DNA of 54,228 bases from Streptacidiphilus sp. ASG 303 (GTDB lineage Bacteria; Actinomycetota; Actinomycetes; Streptomycetales; Streptomycetaceae), in contig NZ_JAJLRA010000035.1 of NCBI RefSeq assembly GCF_020991365.1, positions 1-54,228 of the forward strand, in the 5' to 3' direction. The translations under genes were made by a program, and so were the position numbers. Of this stretch, positions 26,501-35,081 are shown one piece after another. The stretch's first letter is position 1, and every line of letters begins with the position of its first letter. Under the pieces are notes generated by a model that saw nothing but the letters and a program-made list of their open reading frames with translations, was not told where the DNA came from and made no database searches.

Positions 26501-27363
26501 TCCGGGTCCTCCGGGTGGCTGTCGGGACCACCGGGGGTGAGCGGGTCGTCGATCGGCAGGAAGACGGCGGCAGCGCCGTCGGGGAAACCGCAGACCTCCA
26601 GGCGGGTCTGGAAGAGCCAGTTGGCGTCGCGCAGCCGGGGGGAATCGTCCAGGGCGTTGACCAGGGCGACCTCGACGACGCGCAGGTCCTCGCCGTCCGG
26701 CCCGTGCGTACGGCGACGCACCTTGACCTCGAGCCGGACGTGCGGCCCCTCGATGCCGTCGCCCTCGAGCAGCTGGGGGGACTGGTCCCCGAGGTCGGCC
26801 ACGCTGACGTCGCACTGGTGGGAGACCGGGCGGCGCGACCACGCGCGGCCGGTGCGGCCGTCCTCGGTGAGCGATTCGCTCTGGCTGTAGCGGCCCCAGG
26901 AGGCGGTCACGCTGACGACGCCGACGAAGGCGGGGACGACGAAGGACAGCCCCATGGAGGAGGCCCAGATGCGACCTGCGGCCTGAGGGGTCAGCCGCTC
27001 GGGGAGTTCGGCGTCCCGGGCGTCGCCGTCGTTGCCGGGTTCGGCCTCGGTGGACTGGGCGGCCTCCTGGGCCGCCGCCTCCCGCCCGAGCGGGGCGGGC
27101 TTGGGGCCGAGCATGCCGACCAGGTACTCGTCGCGGGGGCCGCGCGAGGTGCGGGGCAGCTCCTCGAGGTCCCCGCCCCAGGGGCCGAGGAGATCGCGGG
27201 AGATGTAGTCGCCCAGCCTGTCGCGGACGTCGTACGAGCCGCCGGGCAGGAAGGTCTGCGGCACGTCGTCGACGGGGTGCGGTACAGCGGAGGCGGCACC
27301 CTCCTGCAGGTCGGTCGGGGTGCGACCGTCACCGGCGCTGTCGGCGGGGAGCTGCTCCGGCAT
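23503..27363 (-). CDS. drmA: DrmA, DISARM SF2-type helicase
   Basis: A protein of 1286 residues. Walker A PTGGGKT is at residues 518–524, the DEAH-like box DELH at 788–791, motif III STATTKR follows, and a C-terminal helicase half includes QVGVDVSRFGLMLVVGQPKN and EYIQASSRVGRD. A probable zinc ribbon (CPWCGEG … YCPRGEGEDPC) lies between, near residues 645–680. DrmA binds DNA and with DrmB discriminates invading DNA. The ATG at 27363 follows GAGAGGG. The promoter region is shared with the divergent GmrSD-like gene and contains the GTTGAC-N3-GTTCACA motif 100 bp upstream of the start. Confidence 0.94.
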   Translation of the reverse strand: MPEQLPADSAGDGRTPTDLQEGAASAVPHPVDDVPQTFLPGGSYDVRDRLGDYISRDLLGPWGGDLEELPRTSRGPRDEYLVGMLGPKPAPLGREAAAQEAAQSTEAEPGNDGDARDAELPERLTPQAAGRIWASSMGLSFVVPAFVGVVSVTASWGRYSQSESLTEDGRTGRAWSRRPVSHQCDVSVADLGDQSPQLLEGDGIEGPHVRLEVKVRRRTHGPDGEDLRVVEVALVNALDDSPRLRDANWLFQTRLEVCGFPDGAAAVFLPIDDPLTPGGPDSHPEDPEERRLRLLHRDQLRHAIGRNVAVHAEVRKGERNAYALATTWLPEYDVPATTAPSLADQPLLAGLELSMDALAGLAVPERRKELAAVLQPLSDGYFEWLGQQRERAAALPDDLRASAEAAITEAEDVCHRIALGIDTLGADPVALEAFRFANLAMALQRRNTAVAAERTAADGSITPYADAAATVRARGAAAASWRPFQLAFVLLNLASLTEPGHPHRGTGREALVDLLFFPTGGGKTEAYLGLAAYAFALRRLQGVVGSGSEARSGEAGVAVLMRYTLRLLTAQQFQRAAALVCATEVLRRQAWKAGDRRWGDTPFRIGLWVGNAVSPNWYTPAAEQIAEAREAGDGKRANVLQVLGCPWCGEGLRAHRDLAADDGRRRILLYCPRGEGEDPCPFSRRSSPGEGLPILTVDEEIYRLAPSLLIATVDKLAQLPWRGYAGLLFGRVTELCPRHGYRHADLDSEVGCGGRHQARGGGSARGGLDAVTSRPVTRLRPPDLIIQDELHLISGALGTTVGLFESAVDQLCSWEFTGPDGMRRSVGPKIVASTATTKRAGEQVLGVFGRKVAVFPPQVVDAGDTFFSRQVPLSKEAPGRRYLGVCAHGVRLKAAEIRLAEILLRAGQELFDQYGRPADPYMTLVGYFNATRELAGMRRYLDDDVTTRVRVRKGRYKEIAPRILSSSGMLTVQELTSRVSSGDISLALKRLEAGFDQERETTVRRRAFMEEYRDALGSKPPRRPRAEATPDWRRAVDVVLATSMLQVGVDVSRFGLMLVVGQPKNTAEYIQASSRVGRDAARPGLVVTLYNWSRPRDLAHFEDFEHYHATFYRQVEALSVTPYTRRALDRGTASTYVAALRHVHAEHSRNADAGPLDLDGPLARRVEQRMLQRAEAVGGERARDYLQERIDALKDRWDEKRENTAALGYTGEKRKDRLLVGLLDRADGGPWGPLTVANSMRETENEINLLLPGGGALSGPPGPGWRFAPPEGEGAAADGTDRKGQD

Positions 27364-27462
27364 GGGCGGGCCCTCTCGGTGGGTGGTCCGGGCAGGTGAG
27401 GATACCGACCGGCACGCACCCGCACGGGACGGATCACCGATCACACGGCCAGCATTCCACAA

Positions 27463-27478
27463 GTTGACTCAGTTCACA
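27463..27478. promoter_or_regulatory. Shared island motif, copy 1 (drmA / GmrSD-like divergent promoter)
   Basis: GTTGACTCAGTTCACA on the plus strand, 100 bp from the drmA start and 134 bp from the start of the divergent GmrSD-like gene. It is embedded in a wider dyad, AAGTTG-N10-CAACTT (27461–27482). Three further copies occur in the island. Confidence 0.65.
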
Positions 27479-27611
27479 ACTTAAACTGCCCTTTCGGCCG
27501 GTCCGCAAGCACCTCGCGGACCATCGGACACCGCACCTGTCGGAGGCGGCCCCTACACTGCTCCCCCTCGGATCAGTCCTCGCATTCTTCACGACGGAGG
27601 GTCAGAGCGCA

Positions 27612-30158
27612 GTGCGCGCACAGGAGATAGCCTTCTTCAAACTCGTCCAGGGCGACAAGCAGTTCCAGGTCCCGCTCTACCAGCGCACCTACAGCTGGGG
27701 CCGCGAACAGTTGGAGCGGCTGTGGGACGACGTCTCGGAGCTGGTCGAGCAGCAGTTGGACGGCGGCGAGCCCTCCGCGCACTTCCTGGGGTCGGTGGTG
27801 CTCGCCCCCGGGCAGATCCAGGCCGGTGGAGTGCAGCGCTGGCTTGTGGTCGACGGCCAGCAGCGGCTGACCACCCTCATGCTCGCCTTCACCGCGCTGC
27901 GCGACCATTTCAGGGCCACCGGGGCCGAGCGGGCGGCGGACCGGGTGGACAGGCAGGTCCTGGTCAACGAGTTCCACGAGGGCCGCGACCACTACCGGCT
28001 GCTGCCGACCCAGGCCGACCGCGACGCCTACACCGCCTGCGTGGAGTCCACCCCTCGGGCGGGCGGCGGCGACAACATCGGCGCCGCCTACCGGTTCTTC
28101 CGCGGCGTCCTGGCCCAGGGCGAGGAGGCAGGCGGCGAGAAGTGGGCGGCCGCGGTGGAGACGGCACTGAAGGACCTGCTGTCGATCGTCGAGATCACCG
28201 CCGAGCGGGGCGACAACGTCTACCGCATCTTCGAGTCCATCAACAACACCGGCGTCGGCCTCAGTCAGAGCGACCTCCTGCGCAACTACGTCTTCATGTT
28301 GCTCCCCCGGACCGGCGAGCGCGTCTACCAGGAGCTGTGGCTGCCGATGCAGCAGCAGTTGGGCCCCAGGAACCTCGAGCTGCTGGTCTGGCTGGACCTG
28401 GTGGTGCGCGGACACAGCAAGGCCAAGCAGAGCGAGATCTACCGGGAACAGCAGAAGCGTCTGGAGCCGCTGGCCGGGGACGAGGAGGCGCTGCGGGAGG
28501 AGGTCGCCCACCTCGCCGAGCGGGGCGGCAGGCTGCTGCGCATCCTGGAGCCGCACCGCGAGCCCTCGCCCTCCCTGCGGCGGGCGCTGGAGCAGCTGGA
28601 GGCCTGGGGCGGCCAGATCCACTACCCGCTCGCCCTGCACCTGCTCGGCCTGGTCGACACCGACCGCGCCACTGCGGAGGAGGCCGCACAGGCACTGCGC
28701 TACGTCGAGTCGTACCTGGTACGGCGGATGATCTGCCAGATCCCGACCAACAACCTCAACCGGATCTTCATGGAGGCACCCAGGGAACTGGAGGAGGACC
28801 GCTCCCCGGCCGAGGCCGTGCGCCGCCTGCTGTCGGGTCGGCGCCGCAGGTGGCCCACCGATGAGGAGCTGCGACAGGCGGTGCGTACCAAGCCCTTCTA
28901 CTGGGGTGGCCGGCCGACGCAGCGCATGCACGTGCTGCGCAGCCTGGAGGCGAGCCACGGTGCGAGCGAGCCGGTGGACTTCGACAAGGCGGCGCTGACC
29001 ATCGAGCACGTGCTGCCCCAACGCCCTCAGCAGGCCTGGTTCGACCTGCTCGCGGAGGAGACCGAGGACGGCCAGACCCCGCAGGAGCTGCACGACCTGC
29101 TGGTGCACACGCTCGGCAACCTGACACTGTCGGGAGAGAACTCCAAGCTCTCCAACCACCCCTTCCGGCGCAAGCAGGAGATCCTCGACTCCAGCGCCCT
29201 GCGGATGAACCAGGAGATCGCCGCGGCGGAGCGCTGGGGCCGCGCCGAGATCCTGGAGCGGGCCGACCGGCTGGCGCAGCGGGCGATCACGCTGTGGCCG
29301 GGGCCGATCGGTGCGGTGCGGACGGCGGACGAGGAGTGGGCCGGCTGGGCGACCCTGCGTGCGGCGCTGGTCGCGATGCCGAGCGGCACCTGGACGACGT
29401 ACGGGGACGTGGCGGAGCTGGTCGGCAGCCATCCGGTGCCGGTGGGCAACTACCTGGCGAGCAAGTCGGGGATCATCGGCGCCTATCGGGTGCTCACCTC
29501 GGACGGCCGGGTCTCGGCCGCCTTCCGGTGGCCCGAGGGCCGCGGTGAGGGGACGCCGCAGGAGCTGCTGGAGCATGAGGGCGTGCCGTTCGACGGTTCG
29601 GGCCGGGCGCACCGGTCGCGACGACTGGCCGCCGCCGAGCTGGCCACCCTGCTCGGCCGTGAGGTGCCGCAGGAGGGCCTGTCCGACCCGCTTCCGGATG
29701 CGGAGAACGCAGCAGCGGCCAGACGCTTCGAGGGCCAGCTGCGGGAGAACCAGCCGGAGGCGGCCGAGGGGGTGCTGGAGGCGCTGCGCTTCTGGGAGCA
29801 GCAGGGCGGCTATCGCGACTACGGCCGCACCGCGGAGACGAGCTGCTTCCCGATGCTGGACGCCGGCACCGCCACGCAGCAGCACCTCCTGTGGCCGCTG
29901 GCCCTGTACCCGGTCACCGGGACCGCGGAGGTCGTCTTCCAGTACCTGAAGAACATCAGCCCGTTCGACGACACGGCACTGCGACGCGAGCTGCTGGAAC
30001 GGTTCAACCAGATCGACGGCATCGAACTGGCCGAGGCCAAGCTGGAACTGCGGCCGTCCTTTCCGCTGCAGGTTTTCGCAGAGCACAGCGGGGAGATCTG
30101 CGCGGTCCTGGAATGGTTCGTCCACACCGCGGCCCTGGACCTTGCCCTCCGGAAGTGA
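27612..30158 (+). CDS. GmrSD/SspE-like DUF262–DUF1524 restriction protein with alkyltransferase-like domain
   Basis: A protein of 848 residues. The DUF262 (GmrS-like NTPase) domain has VPLYQRTYSW near residue 20, VVDGQQRLTTL with DGQQR at 81–85, and IFESINNTGVGLSQSDLLRN near 206. The DUF1524 His-Me finger nuclease has IEHVLPQ (H466) and TLGNLTLSGENSKLSN (N503). GmrSD and SspE proteins cut modified phage DNA or sense phosphorothioate DNA. Unusually, residues about 575–645 (MPSGTWTTYGDVAELVG … YRVLTSDGRVSAAFRW) resemble the DNA-binding helix-turn-helix domain of O6-methylguanine transferases, but without the PCHR active-site cysteine, as in alkyltransferase-like proteins. About 150 further residues are unassigned. 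GTG 27612 is the start; GGAGGG lies 12–17 nt upstream. Confidence 0.85.
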   Translation: MRAQEIAFFKLVQGDKQFQVPLYQRTYSWGREQLERLWDDVSELVEQQLDGGEPSAHFLGSVVLAPGQIQAGGVQRWLVVDGQQRLTTLMLAFTALRDHFRATGAERAADRVDRQVLVNEFHEGRDHYRLLPTQADRDAYTACVESTPRAGGGDNIGAAYRFFRGVLAQGEEAGGEKWAAAVETALKDLLSIVEITAERGDNVYRIFESINNTGVGLSQSDLLRNYVFMLLPRTGERVYQELWLPMQQQLGPRNLELLVWLDLVVRGHSKAKQSEIYREQQKRLEPLAGDEEALREEVAHLAERGGRLLRILEPHREPSPSLRRALEQLEAWGGQIHYPLALHLLGLVDTDRATAEEAAQALRYVESYLVRRMICQIPTNNLNRIFMEAPRELEEDRSPAEAVRRLLSGRRRRWPTDEELRQAVRTKPFYWGGRPTQRMHVLRSLEASHGASEPVDFDKAALTIEHVLPQRPQQAWFDLLAEETEDGQTPQELHDLLVHTLGNLTLSGENSKLSNHPFRRKQEILDSSALRMNQEIAAAERWGRAEILERADRLAQRAITLWPGPIGAVRTADEEWAGWATLRAALVAMPSGTWTTYGDVAELVGSHPVPVGNYLASKSGIIGAYRVLTSDGRVSAAFRWPEGRGEGTPQELLEHEGVPFDGSGRAHRSRRLAAAELATLLGREVPQEGLSDPLPDAENAAAARRFEGQLRENQPEAAEGVLEALRFWEQQGGYRDYGRTAETSCFPMLDAGTATQQHLLWPLALYPVTGTAEVVFQYLKNISPFDDTALRRELLERFNQIDGIELAEAKLELRPSFPLQVFAEHSGEICAVLEWFVHTAALDLALRK

Positions 30159-30169
30159 CGCAGTCTGTC

Positions 30170-30199
30170 CCGGGTCGGCCGAGTGTCCGGCCGACCCGG
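30170..30199 (+). terminator. Terminator of the GmrSD-like gene
   Basis: Twelve-bp perfect stem (30170–30181 with 30188–30199) and a 6-nt loop, starting 12 nt after the stop codon of the plus-strand gene. No U-tract. Confidence 0.75.
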
Positions 30200-30352
30200 A
30201 GCGGGTGGCACGTGCAAGGCCGGGAGTGCGGGCGCCCAGCCGACGAGCAGCTGGACCGCGTGGATCATCCGGCGGAAGGAGCGGCTGCGTTCCGCGGCCG
30301 CGGAGAGTTCCATAACTGCGGAGAACATGGCCTGGTGCAGGGTCTCCTTGCA

Positions 30353-30380
30353 GTGACCCCTGTGCCGGCACAGGGGTCAC
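30353..30380. repeat. Perfect 28-bp palindrome
   Basis: Fourteen-bp arms with no spacer (GTGACCCCTGTGCC and its complement). It sits between the ends of two convergent genes, so a bidirectional terminator is the simplest reading. The absence of a loop would also fit a dimeric protein binding site. Confidence 0.8.
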
Positions 30381-30418
30381 CGACGGACCGCAGGGGGCGG
30401 CACAGCTGCCCGCATGGC

Positions 30419-30610
30419 TCACCGTCCCTTGATCACGGCCTCGAGCAGATGGACGCGAACCGGGTTCACCAGCCAGGGCGTGCGGAGCCGGTAGCCGAGC
30501 AGCCGCCCCACAATGGCCTCCGTGTCAGGGGCCGGGTCGGATGCGGAAGCCGGGGAGGCGGCTTCGAGGGTGTCCGCGGTGTCGGCAGGACTCGCGGGCG
30601 GCGGGCGCAT
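30419..30610 (-). CDS. Possible small protein of unknown function
   Basis: Sixty-three codons with high G/C third positions. The N-terminal half is alanine/proline/serine-rich; the C-terminal half, AIVGRLLGYRLRTPWLVNPV then RVHLLEAVIKGR, looks like ordered protein. The ribosome site is weak, so it may be the tail of a decayed gene rather than an independent one. It lies 108 bp downstream of the Hhe-like gene on the same strand. No family recognised. Confidence 0.35.
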   Translation of the reverse strand: MRPPPASPADTADTLEAASPASASDPAPDTEAIVGRLLGYRLRTPWLVNPVRVHLLEAVIKGR

Positions 30611-30718
30611 TCACCACGCTGCTGAGCGGCAGAGGCGGGCCGGCCGAGGAGGATCCCCGACCGGGCGGGTCCGCCGGGCGCGGGCTCGCAGCGGCCCTTC
30701 AGCCGTGTGCGCGGCGGT

Positions 30719-33700
30719 TCATCGGGCCGGCCTGCGCGCCGTCCTGACGGCGTTCTCCAGCGCCGCTCTGATACGCGGACCCATCCGGCTGAAACCCAGT
30801 TCCTGCATGGCCTCGCGGACCAGCTCCTCCTCGGTGCGCAGAAGCGTGTCGCTCTCGATCCAGCGGATCAGACCTACCAGCTGGCGCTCCGAGTAGGCCG
30901 TGATCGGCTGACCTCGGACGAGGGCCGGACGCCTGCCTCTGGCCGGCCCGGCCTCCGCCGGCGCGCCCACGGGCACATCCGTGCCCATCCGACGGGTGGG
31001 CCCGGTGGGGACTCCTGCGCCGGAACGCTGGGCCGGCAGGGAGACGGACTCGGCGGGCCCCGGGGACGGCGACGCCCCGTCGGCGGTCGCGACCGCCCTG
31101 TCATAGGCATCCCTCGCCCTGCGCACTTCACGCTCGGGGTCGCGGAACCAGGCGGTGGACCAGATCCGGTGGAACGTCCAGCCCAGTCGCTCCAGCTGTT
31201 CCTGCCGGAGACGGTCCCGATCCCGGGCGGTGGCGGAGGAATGATAGGTGGCTCCGTCGGCCTCGATGGCCAGGACCATGCGGCCGCGGTCCCGAGGATG
31301 CCGGGCGGCGAAGTCCAGCCAGTACCCGGCGACGCCCCACTGGGCGACGAGCGGGATCCCCTCGGCGGTGAGCCGGTCGCGGACGTCGATCTCGAAGGGG
31401 TTCAGGGCGGGCTTCTCGCGGGCGACCGTGCCGAGGTCGTTGCCGCCGGAGGCGGCGAACTCGATGTAGGAACGCAGCAGCTTGGCGCCCTGCGCCTTGA
31501 GCCGGTCCGGGTCCATGTCGTGGGCACCGAAGGAGCTGACGACGGTCATGCGGTGCCGGGCGCGGGTGACGGCGACGTTGAGCCGACGTTCACCACCGGT
31601 GTTGTTCAGCGGGCCGAAGCGGTAGAGCATCCGGCCGTCGGTGCTCTTGCCGTATCCGACGGAGAGGATGATCGCGTCCCGCTCGTCGCCCTGCACGCGC
31701 TCCAGGTTCTTGACGAAGAAGCGCTCCTCGCGATCCTCCCGGAAGAAGTCGTGCAGGTCGTCGCGCCCGTCGGTGGCGGCGCGGATCGCGGCTTCGATCC
31801 GGTTGGCGTGCTCGATGCCCATGGTGATCACACCGAGCGACTCGGTGGGGCGCTGCTCGGCGTGCTCGATCACCAACCGGACGACGCGGTCGACCTCGGC
31901 GCTGCCGCTCCTCTCCTGCCCGGGGACGGCCGGCCCCTGGTCCACCAGGACGTGGGACAGGGCGCCGTCCGGGGAGACGCCAGGGAAGGTGGTGAGCGAG
32001 GAGTCGTAGATCCAGGCGTTGGAGAAGGCGATGAGCCGCTCGTCGCGGCTGCGGTAGTGCCAGGTGAGGCTGCGCACCTGGAGCATGGCGCCGAGCACGT
32101 CGAGCACCGACTCGTACCCGGTGGTGTACGAGACGGCCGGCCGGCCGTCCAGGCTGTCGTCGGACACCTCCGGCTCCTCCTCGGAGGCACCGGAGAAGAA
32201 GGAGGTGGGCGGCAGCTGGCGCCGGTCGCCGGCCACGACGACCTGCCCGGCACGCATGATCGCGGGGATCGCCTCGGCCGGCACCACCTGGCTGGCCTCG
32301 TCGAAGATGACCACGTCGAAGAGCTGCCGGGCCGGCAGCACCTCGCTGACCACCAGCGGGCTCATGGCCCAGCACGGCTTGAGCCTCGTGAGCACCTCCG
32401 GCGCCCGGTCGAGCAGGTCGCGCAGCGACAGGAGCCCGCGCTTGCGGTTCGCCTGGGCCCGGACCAGGTCGGACTGCTCCGGGTGCTGCTGGAGGGCCTG
32501 GTGGATGCGCTCGGCCACGGCCCGCCTCACCCGGGGCGCCCCGGCACGGATGTGCTCGGTGTCGGCCTGGCGGAACCTGCCGACGGTGCCGTCCATCTCG
32601 ACCGGGTCGAAGGCACCGTAGGCCGCATCGTCGAAGCCGGCCTGCTGCAGGAGTGAGGCGTGCCAGCAGTGGTCGTAGACGGCCGCCGCGGTGTCCTCGT
32701 CCACGCGGCGCCGGACCAGCTCGTCCAGCAGCGGCTGCAGGCCGAGGGCCGCGAGCCGTGTGCTCAGCCCGTGCAGCTCGGGGAGCCGGTGGAGTGTCGC
32801 CTCGTCGGCGGCCAGGGCGTCCAGCAGACGGCCGAGCCCGTCGAAGGGCAGAGTGTCGAGGCTGCGGCCGGGCAGTAGGGCGGCGAGGGCCGTCAGGCCC
32901 TGGTCGAGGGCGGTGAGCGCGGCGGTGGTGGCGGCGAGCAGCTCGGCATAGGAGTCGCGGTCGGGGGCGGCGCCCTCCGCGCCGAGGGCCTTCCACTGCT
33001 CGAGCTGGGCGGACGCGTCGGAGAGTGCCGTGTGCAGCTCGCGTCGGCGCGGCGGGGCCTGCAGCGTGAGGGCCCTGGCCTGCTTGCGGAGCGCACGGCG
33101 CCGGCCCCAGGCCATCTGCACGCCGTGCTCCTTGCGCCAGCTGCCGGTGGCGGTGGCGGCGGTCAGTGCATCCAGCTCCCCCGCGAACGCCTCATGGCGC
33201 AGGACGGCGAGGCTCTGCTGCACCCGTTCCAGCAGTCCGGCTGCTGCACGCAGCTCCTGTGCCGTGCCGGGTACCCGCAGGGAGGTGCCGACGGCGAGGT
33301 CCTCCGCGGCGCGACGGGCCGCGGGCAGGAGGGTGCCGCGGAGCTCCGCCAGCGCGGTCGACGCCCTCCTGGCGGCGTCCCGGTCGGTCACGGTCCGCCG
33401 GGCCGGGTACCAGGGTGAGCTGTCGGCGGACAGCGTGGTGCCGCCCAGGGCCGCGAACCGGGCCAGGTCGTCGCGCGCGCCGAGGTGGGTCTCACCATGG
33501 AGGCGGGAGAGCACCGGGCCGCTCAGCCGCTGGTCGGTGGCCGCGTACGACCGGGTCCCCAGGCAGCGGTTCTGCGCGTCGGCCAGGGTGGTGCCCCAGG
33601 GGCTGCGGGGTCGGTGCATCAGGGCGTCGTGGTGGGTGAGGCGGGTGCGGCGCTGCGTCAGGGTCCGGTGGAGCTCGGTGTTGTCGGGCAGCGGCGTGCG

Positions 33701-34831
33701 TCCGGCCCGGGTGAGGGCGGTGGACAGGTCCTGCAGGATGCGGCGGCGGTCGCCCGCACCGCCGTGGAGGTCCATGACGAGGTCGTCGAGGCCGACCTTG
33801 TCGAGCCGGCCGAGAACGGCGTCGATCGCGGCCCGCTTCTCGGCCACGAACAGGACCTTGCGGCCCCGGGCGGTCAGTGCGGCGATGAGGTTCGCGATGG
33901 TCTGGCTCTTGCCGGTGCCGGGCGGCCCCTCGATGACGAGGTTGTGTCCGGCGAGCACCGCGTTGACGGCGTGGCTCTGCGAGGAGTCCGCGTCGAGGAC
34001 GAGGAACTCGTCGGAGGGGGCGGTGGTGTCGGGGAGGTCGAGCTGTACGTCGCCCATGTCCCGGCGGACGGCGCGCGCGGCCTCCTGGTCGCCGGCGAGG
34101 GCGGCGACGACGTCGTTGCCGGCCAGGAGGGCGGTGGCGTTCTCCAGGTCGTGCACCATCGGCAGCTTCGCATAGGTGAAGTTCCCGACGACGGTGCGGC
34201 CCATGACGCGCAGTCCGGGGACGGCCCGCGCCGCGGACCGCAGGTGGTCGACCGCCCGAGCGGAGTCGGCTGCCGATTCGGCCAGGTCGACCAGCCTGTC
34301 CGGGTCCACCTCCACACCGAAGCGGCGCTTGAGGAGGTGGAGCAGCGGCAGGTTGGGCTGGGCCTCGTCGGCCACGGTGAGGGTGAGGTCGCCCTGGCCG
34401 AGGCCGGACTGCTCGATCCGCACGGGCCACAGCAGCGCGGGGGCCGCGGGCGGGCGCGCCGCCTCGGCGTCGTCCCAGGTGACGAGCGCAGGGACCAGGT
34501 AGGCGGTGAGGATGCCGCGTTCCTCCAGGAGCTCCTGGGCCCTGCGGTGGACGGTGCGGGCCCGCTTGAGGGCGTCCGGCTGCTGGTCCTCGTCGAACAG
34601 CTGGGAGATCCGCTGGGTGCGGCCCTGCAGGAGCGAGGCCAGGGCGCCGGGGCGCGCCCGGCCGAGGTCCAGCGTGCCCGCGGTCAGGTCACGGTAGAAG
34701 AGCAGCGGGTTGCGGGCGCTGGGATCGACGAGGGTGTTCGTCCAGGTCTTGACGGCCTGGCGGACCAGGCGGGTCCGGGCGTCGGACGGCCCCGCCGAGG
34801 CAGGCCGGCCGGGATGCTTGTGCTGGGTCAT
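30719..34831 (-). CDS. DUF4011–SF1 helicase–Vsr-like nuclease (Hhe-type defence protein)
   Basis: A protein of 1370 residues. The N-terminal DUF4011 domain (about 20–230) is followed by a split superfamily 1 helicase: Walker A GPPGTGKS at 302–309, DEASQ from 844 followed by VVVAGDRRQLPPTSFF, and a C-terminal UvrD/Upf1-like motor ending in NVAVTRARHRMTVV. The motor halves are separated by about 500 residues of helical insert. Residues about 1140–1240 form a Vsr/DUF559-type PD-(D/E)xK nuclease: E1147, D1173 (YWLDFA) and E1190-A-D1192 (LAIEADG). A DUF3320-like tail ends the protein. This domain order matches the single-gene Hhe defence type (Gao et al. 2020). Start ATG 34831 has a weak ribosome site; an ATG at 34903 is the alternative. 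Confidence 0.85.
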   Translation of the reverse strand: MTQHKHPGRPASAGPSDARTRLVRQAVKTWTNTLVDPSARNPLLFYRDLTAGTLDLGRARPGALASLLQGRTQRISQLFDEDQQPDALKRARTVHRRAQELLEERGILTAYLVPALVTWDDAEAARPPAAPALLWPVRIEQSGLGQGDLTLTVADEAQPNLPLLHLLKRRFGVEVDPDRLVDLAESAADSARAVDHLRSAARAVPGLRVMGRTVVGNFTYAKLPMVHDLENATALLAGNDVVAALAGDQEAARAVRRDMGDVQLDLPDTTAPSDEFLVLDADSSQSHAVNAVLAGHNLVIEGPPGTGKSQTIANLIAALTARGRKVLFVAEKRAAIDAVLGRLDKVGLDDLVMDLHGGAGDRRRILQDLSTALTRAGRTPLPDNTELHRTLTQRRTRLTHHDALMHRPRSPWGTTLADAQNRCLGTRSYAATDQRLSGPVLSRLHGETHLGARDDLARFAALGGTTLSADSSPWYPARRTVTDRDAARRASTALAELRGTLLPAARRAAEDLAVGTSLRVPGTAQELRAAAGLLERVQQSLAVLRHEAFAGELDALTAATATGSWRKEHGVQMAWGRRRALRKQARALTLQAPPRRRELHTALSDASAQLEQWKALGAEGAAPDRDSYAELLAATTAALTALDQGLTALAALLPGRSLDTLPFDGLGRLLDALAADEATLHRLPELHGLSTRLAALGLQPLLDELVRRRVDEDTAAAVYDHCWHASLLQQAGFDDAAYGAFDPVEMDGTVGRFRQADTEHIRAGAPRVRRAVAERIHQALQQHPEQSDLVRAQANRKRGLLSLRDLLDRAPEVLTRLKPCWAMSPLVVSEVLPARQLFDVVIFDEASQVVPAEAIPAIMRAGQVVVAGDRRQLPPTSFFSGASEEEPEVSDDSLDGRPAVSYTTGYESVLDVLGAMLQVRSLTWHYRSRDERLIAFSNAWIYDSSLTTFPGVSPDGALSHVLVDQGPAVPGQERSGSAEVDRVVRLVIEHAEQRPTESLGVITMGIEHANRIEAAIRAATDGRDDLHDFFREDREERFFVKNLERVQGDERDAIILSVGYGKSTDGRMLYRFGPLNNTGGERRLNVAVTRARHRMTVVSSFGAHDMDPDRLKAQGAKLLRSYIEFAASGGNDLGTVAREKPALNPFEIDVRDRLTAEGIPLVAQWGVAGYWLDFAARHPRDRGRMVLAIEADGATYHSSATARDRDRLRQEQLERLGWTFHRIWSTAWFRDPEREVRRARDAYDRAVATADGASPSPGPAESVSLPAQRSGAGVPTGPTRRMGTDVPVGAPAEAGPARGRRPALVRGQPITAYSERQLVGLIRWIESDTLLRTEEELVREAMQELGFSRMGPRIRAALENAVRTARRPAR

Positions 34832-34931
34832 GGGCGTCTGTCCCGGGGAGGCGGTAGGGAAGGTGTCGGCAGCGAGTGGCCGTGGGCTCGCGCCGCCTGG
34901 CATGCCCGGCCCGTCCGGACAAACGACTTGC

Positions 34932-34947
34932 GTTGACCGCGTTCACA
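34932..34947. promoter_or_regulatory. Shared island motif, copy 2 (upstream of the Hhe-like gene)
   Basis: GTTGACCGCGTTCACA on the plus strand, about 100 bp upstream of the ATG at 34831. A TATGAT hexamer on the minus strand lies immediately upstream of it (34948–34957 region), so the motif would overlap or follow the transcription start if that is a −10 element. Confidence 0.65.
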
Positions 34948-35081
34948 TCATATCGCCGACCCGTACCCCCCTCCAGGGGTCGGCGGGGTCCCGGCGTCGA
35001 CGGCATCCCGCCGGTGGCGGGACTGCGCGGGATCGGGCGCCGTCGGCGGGCCGCACCGCCGGCGCCCGGCTCCCGGCCTCG

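Larger units (their letters stand above)
30200..30718. other. Intergenic region between convergent GmrSD-like and Hhe-like genes
   Basis: About 520 bp. It contains the perfect 28-bp palindrome at 30353–30380 and a short minus-strand frame at 30419–30610. A second minus-strand piece near 30222–30328 (MELSAAAERSRSFRRMIHAV…) also has coding-like third positions but no defined ends; it could be a gene remnant. Nothing else is recognised. Confidence 0.5.

Noticed and set aside
20829-34831. A Mokosh system, from the combination of an SF1 helicase and a PLD protein
   Set aside because: The PLD gene is translationally coupled to drmB, and the helicase has the DUF4011–Vsr architecture of Hhe. The two are not adjacent.
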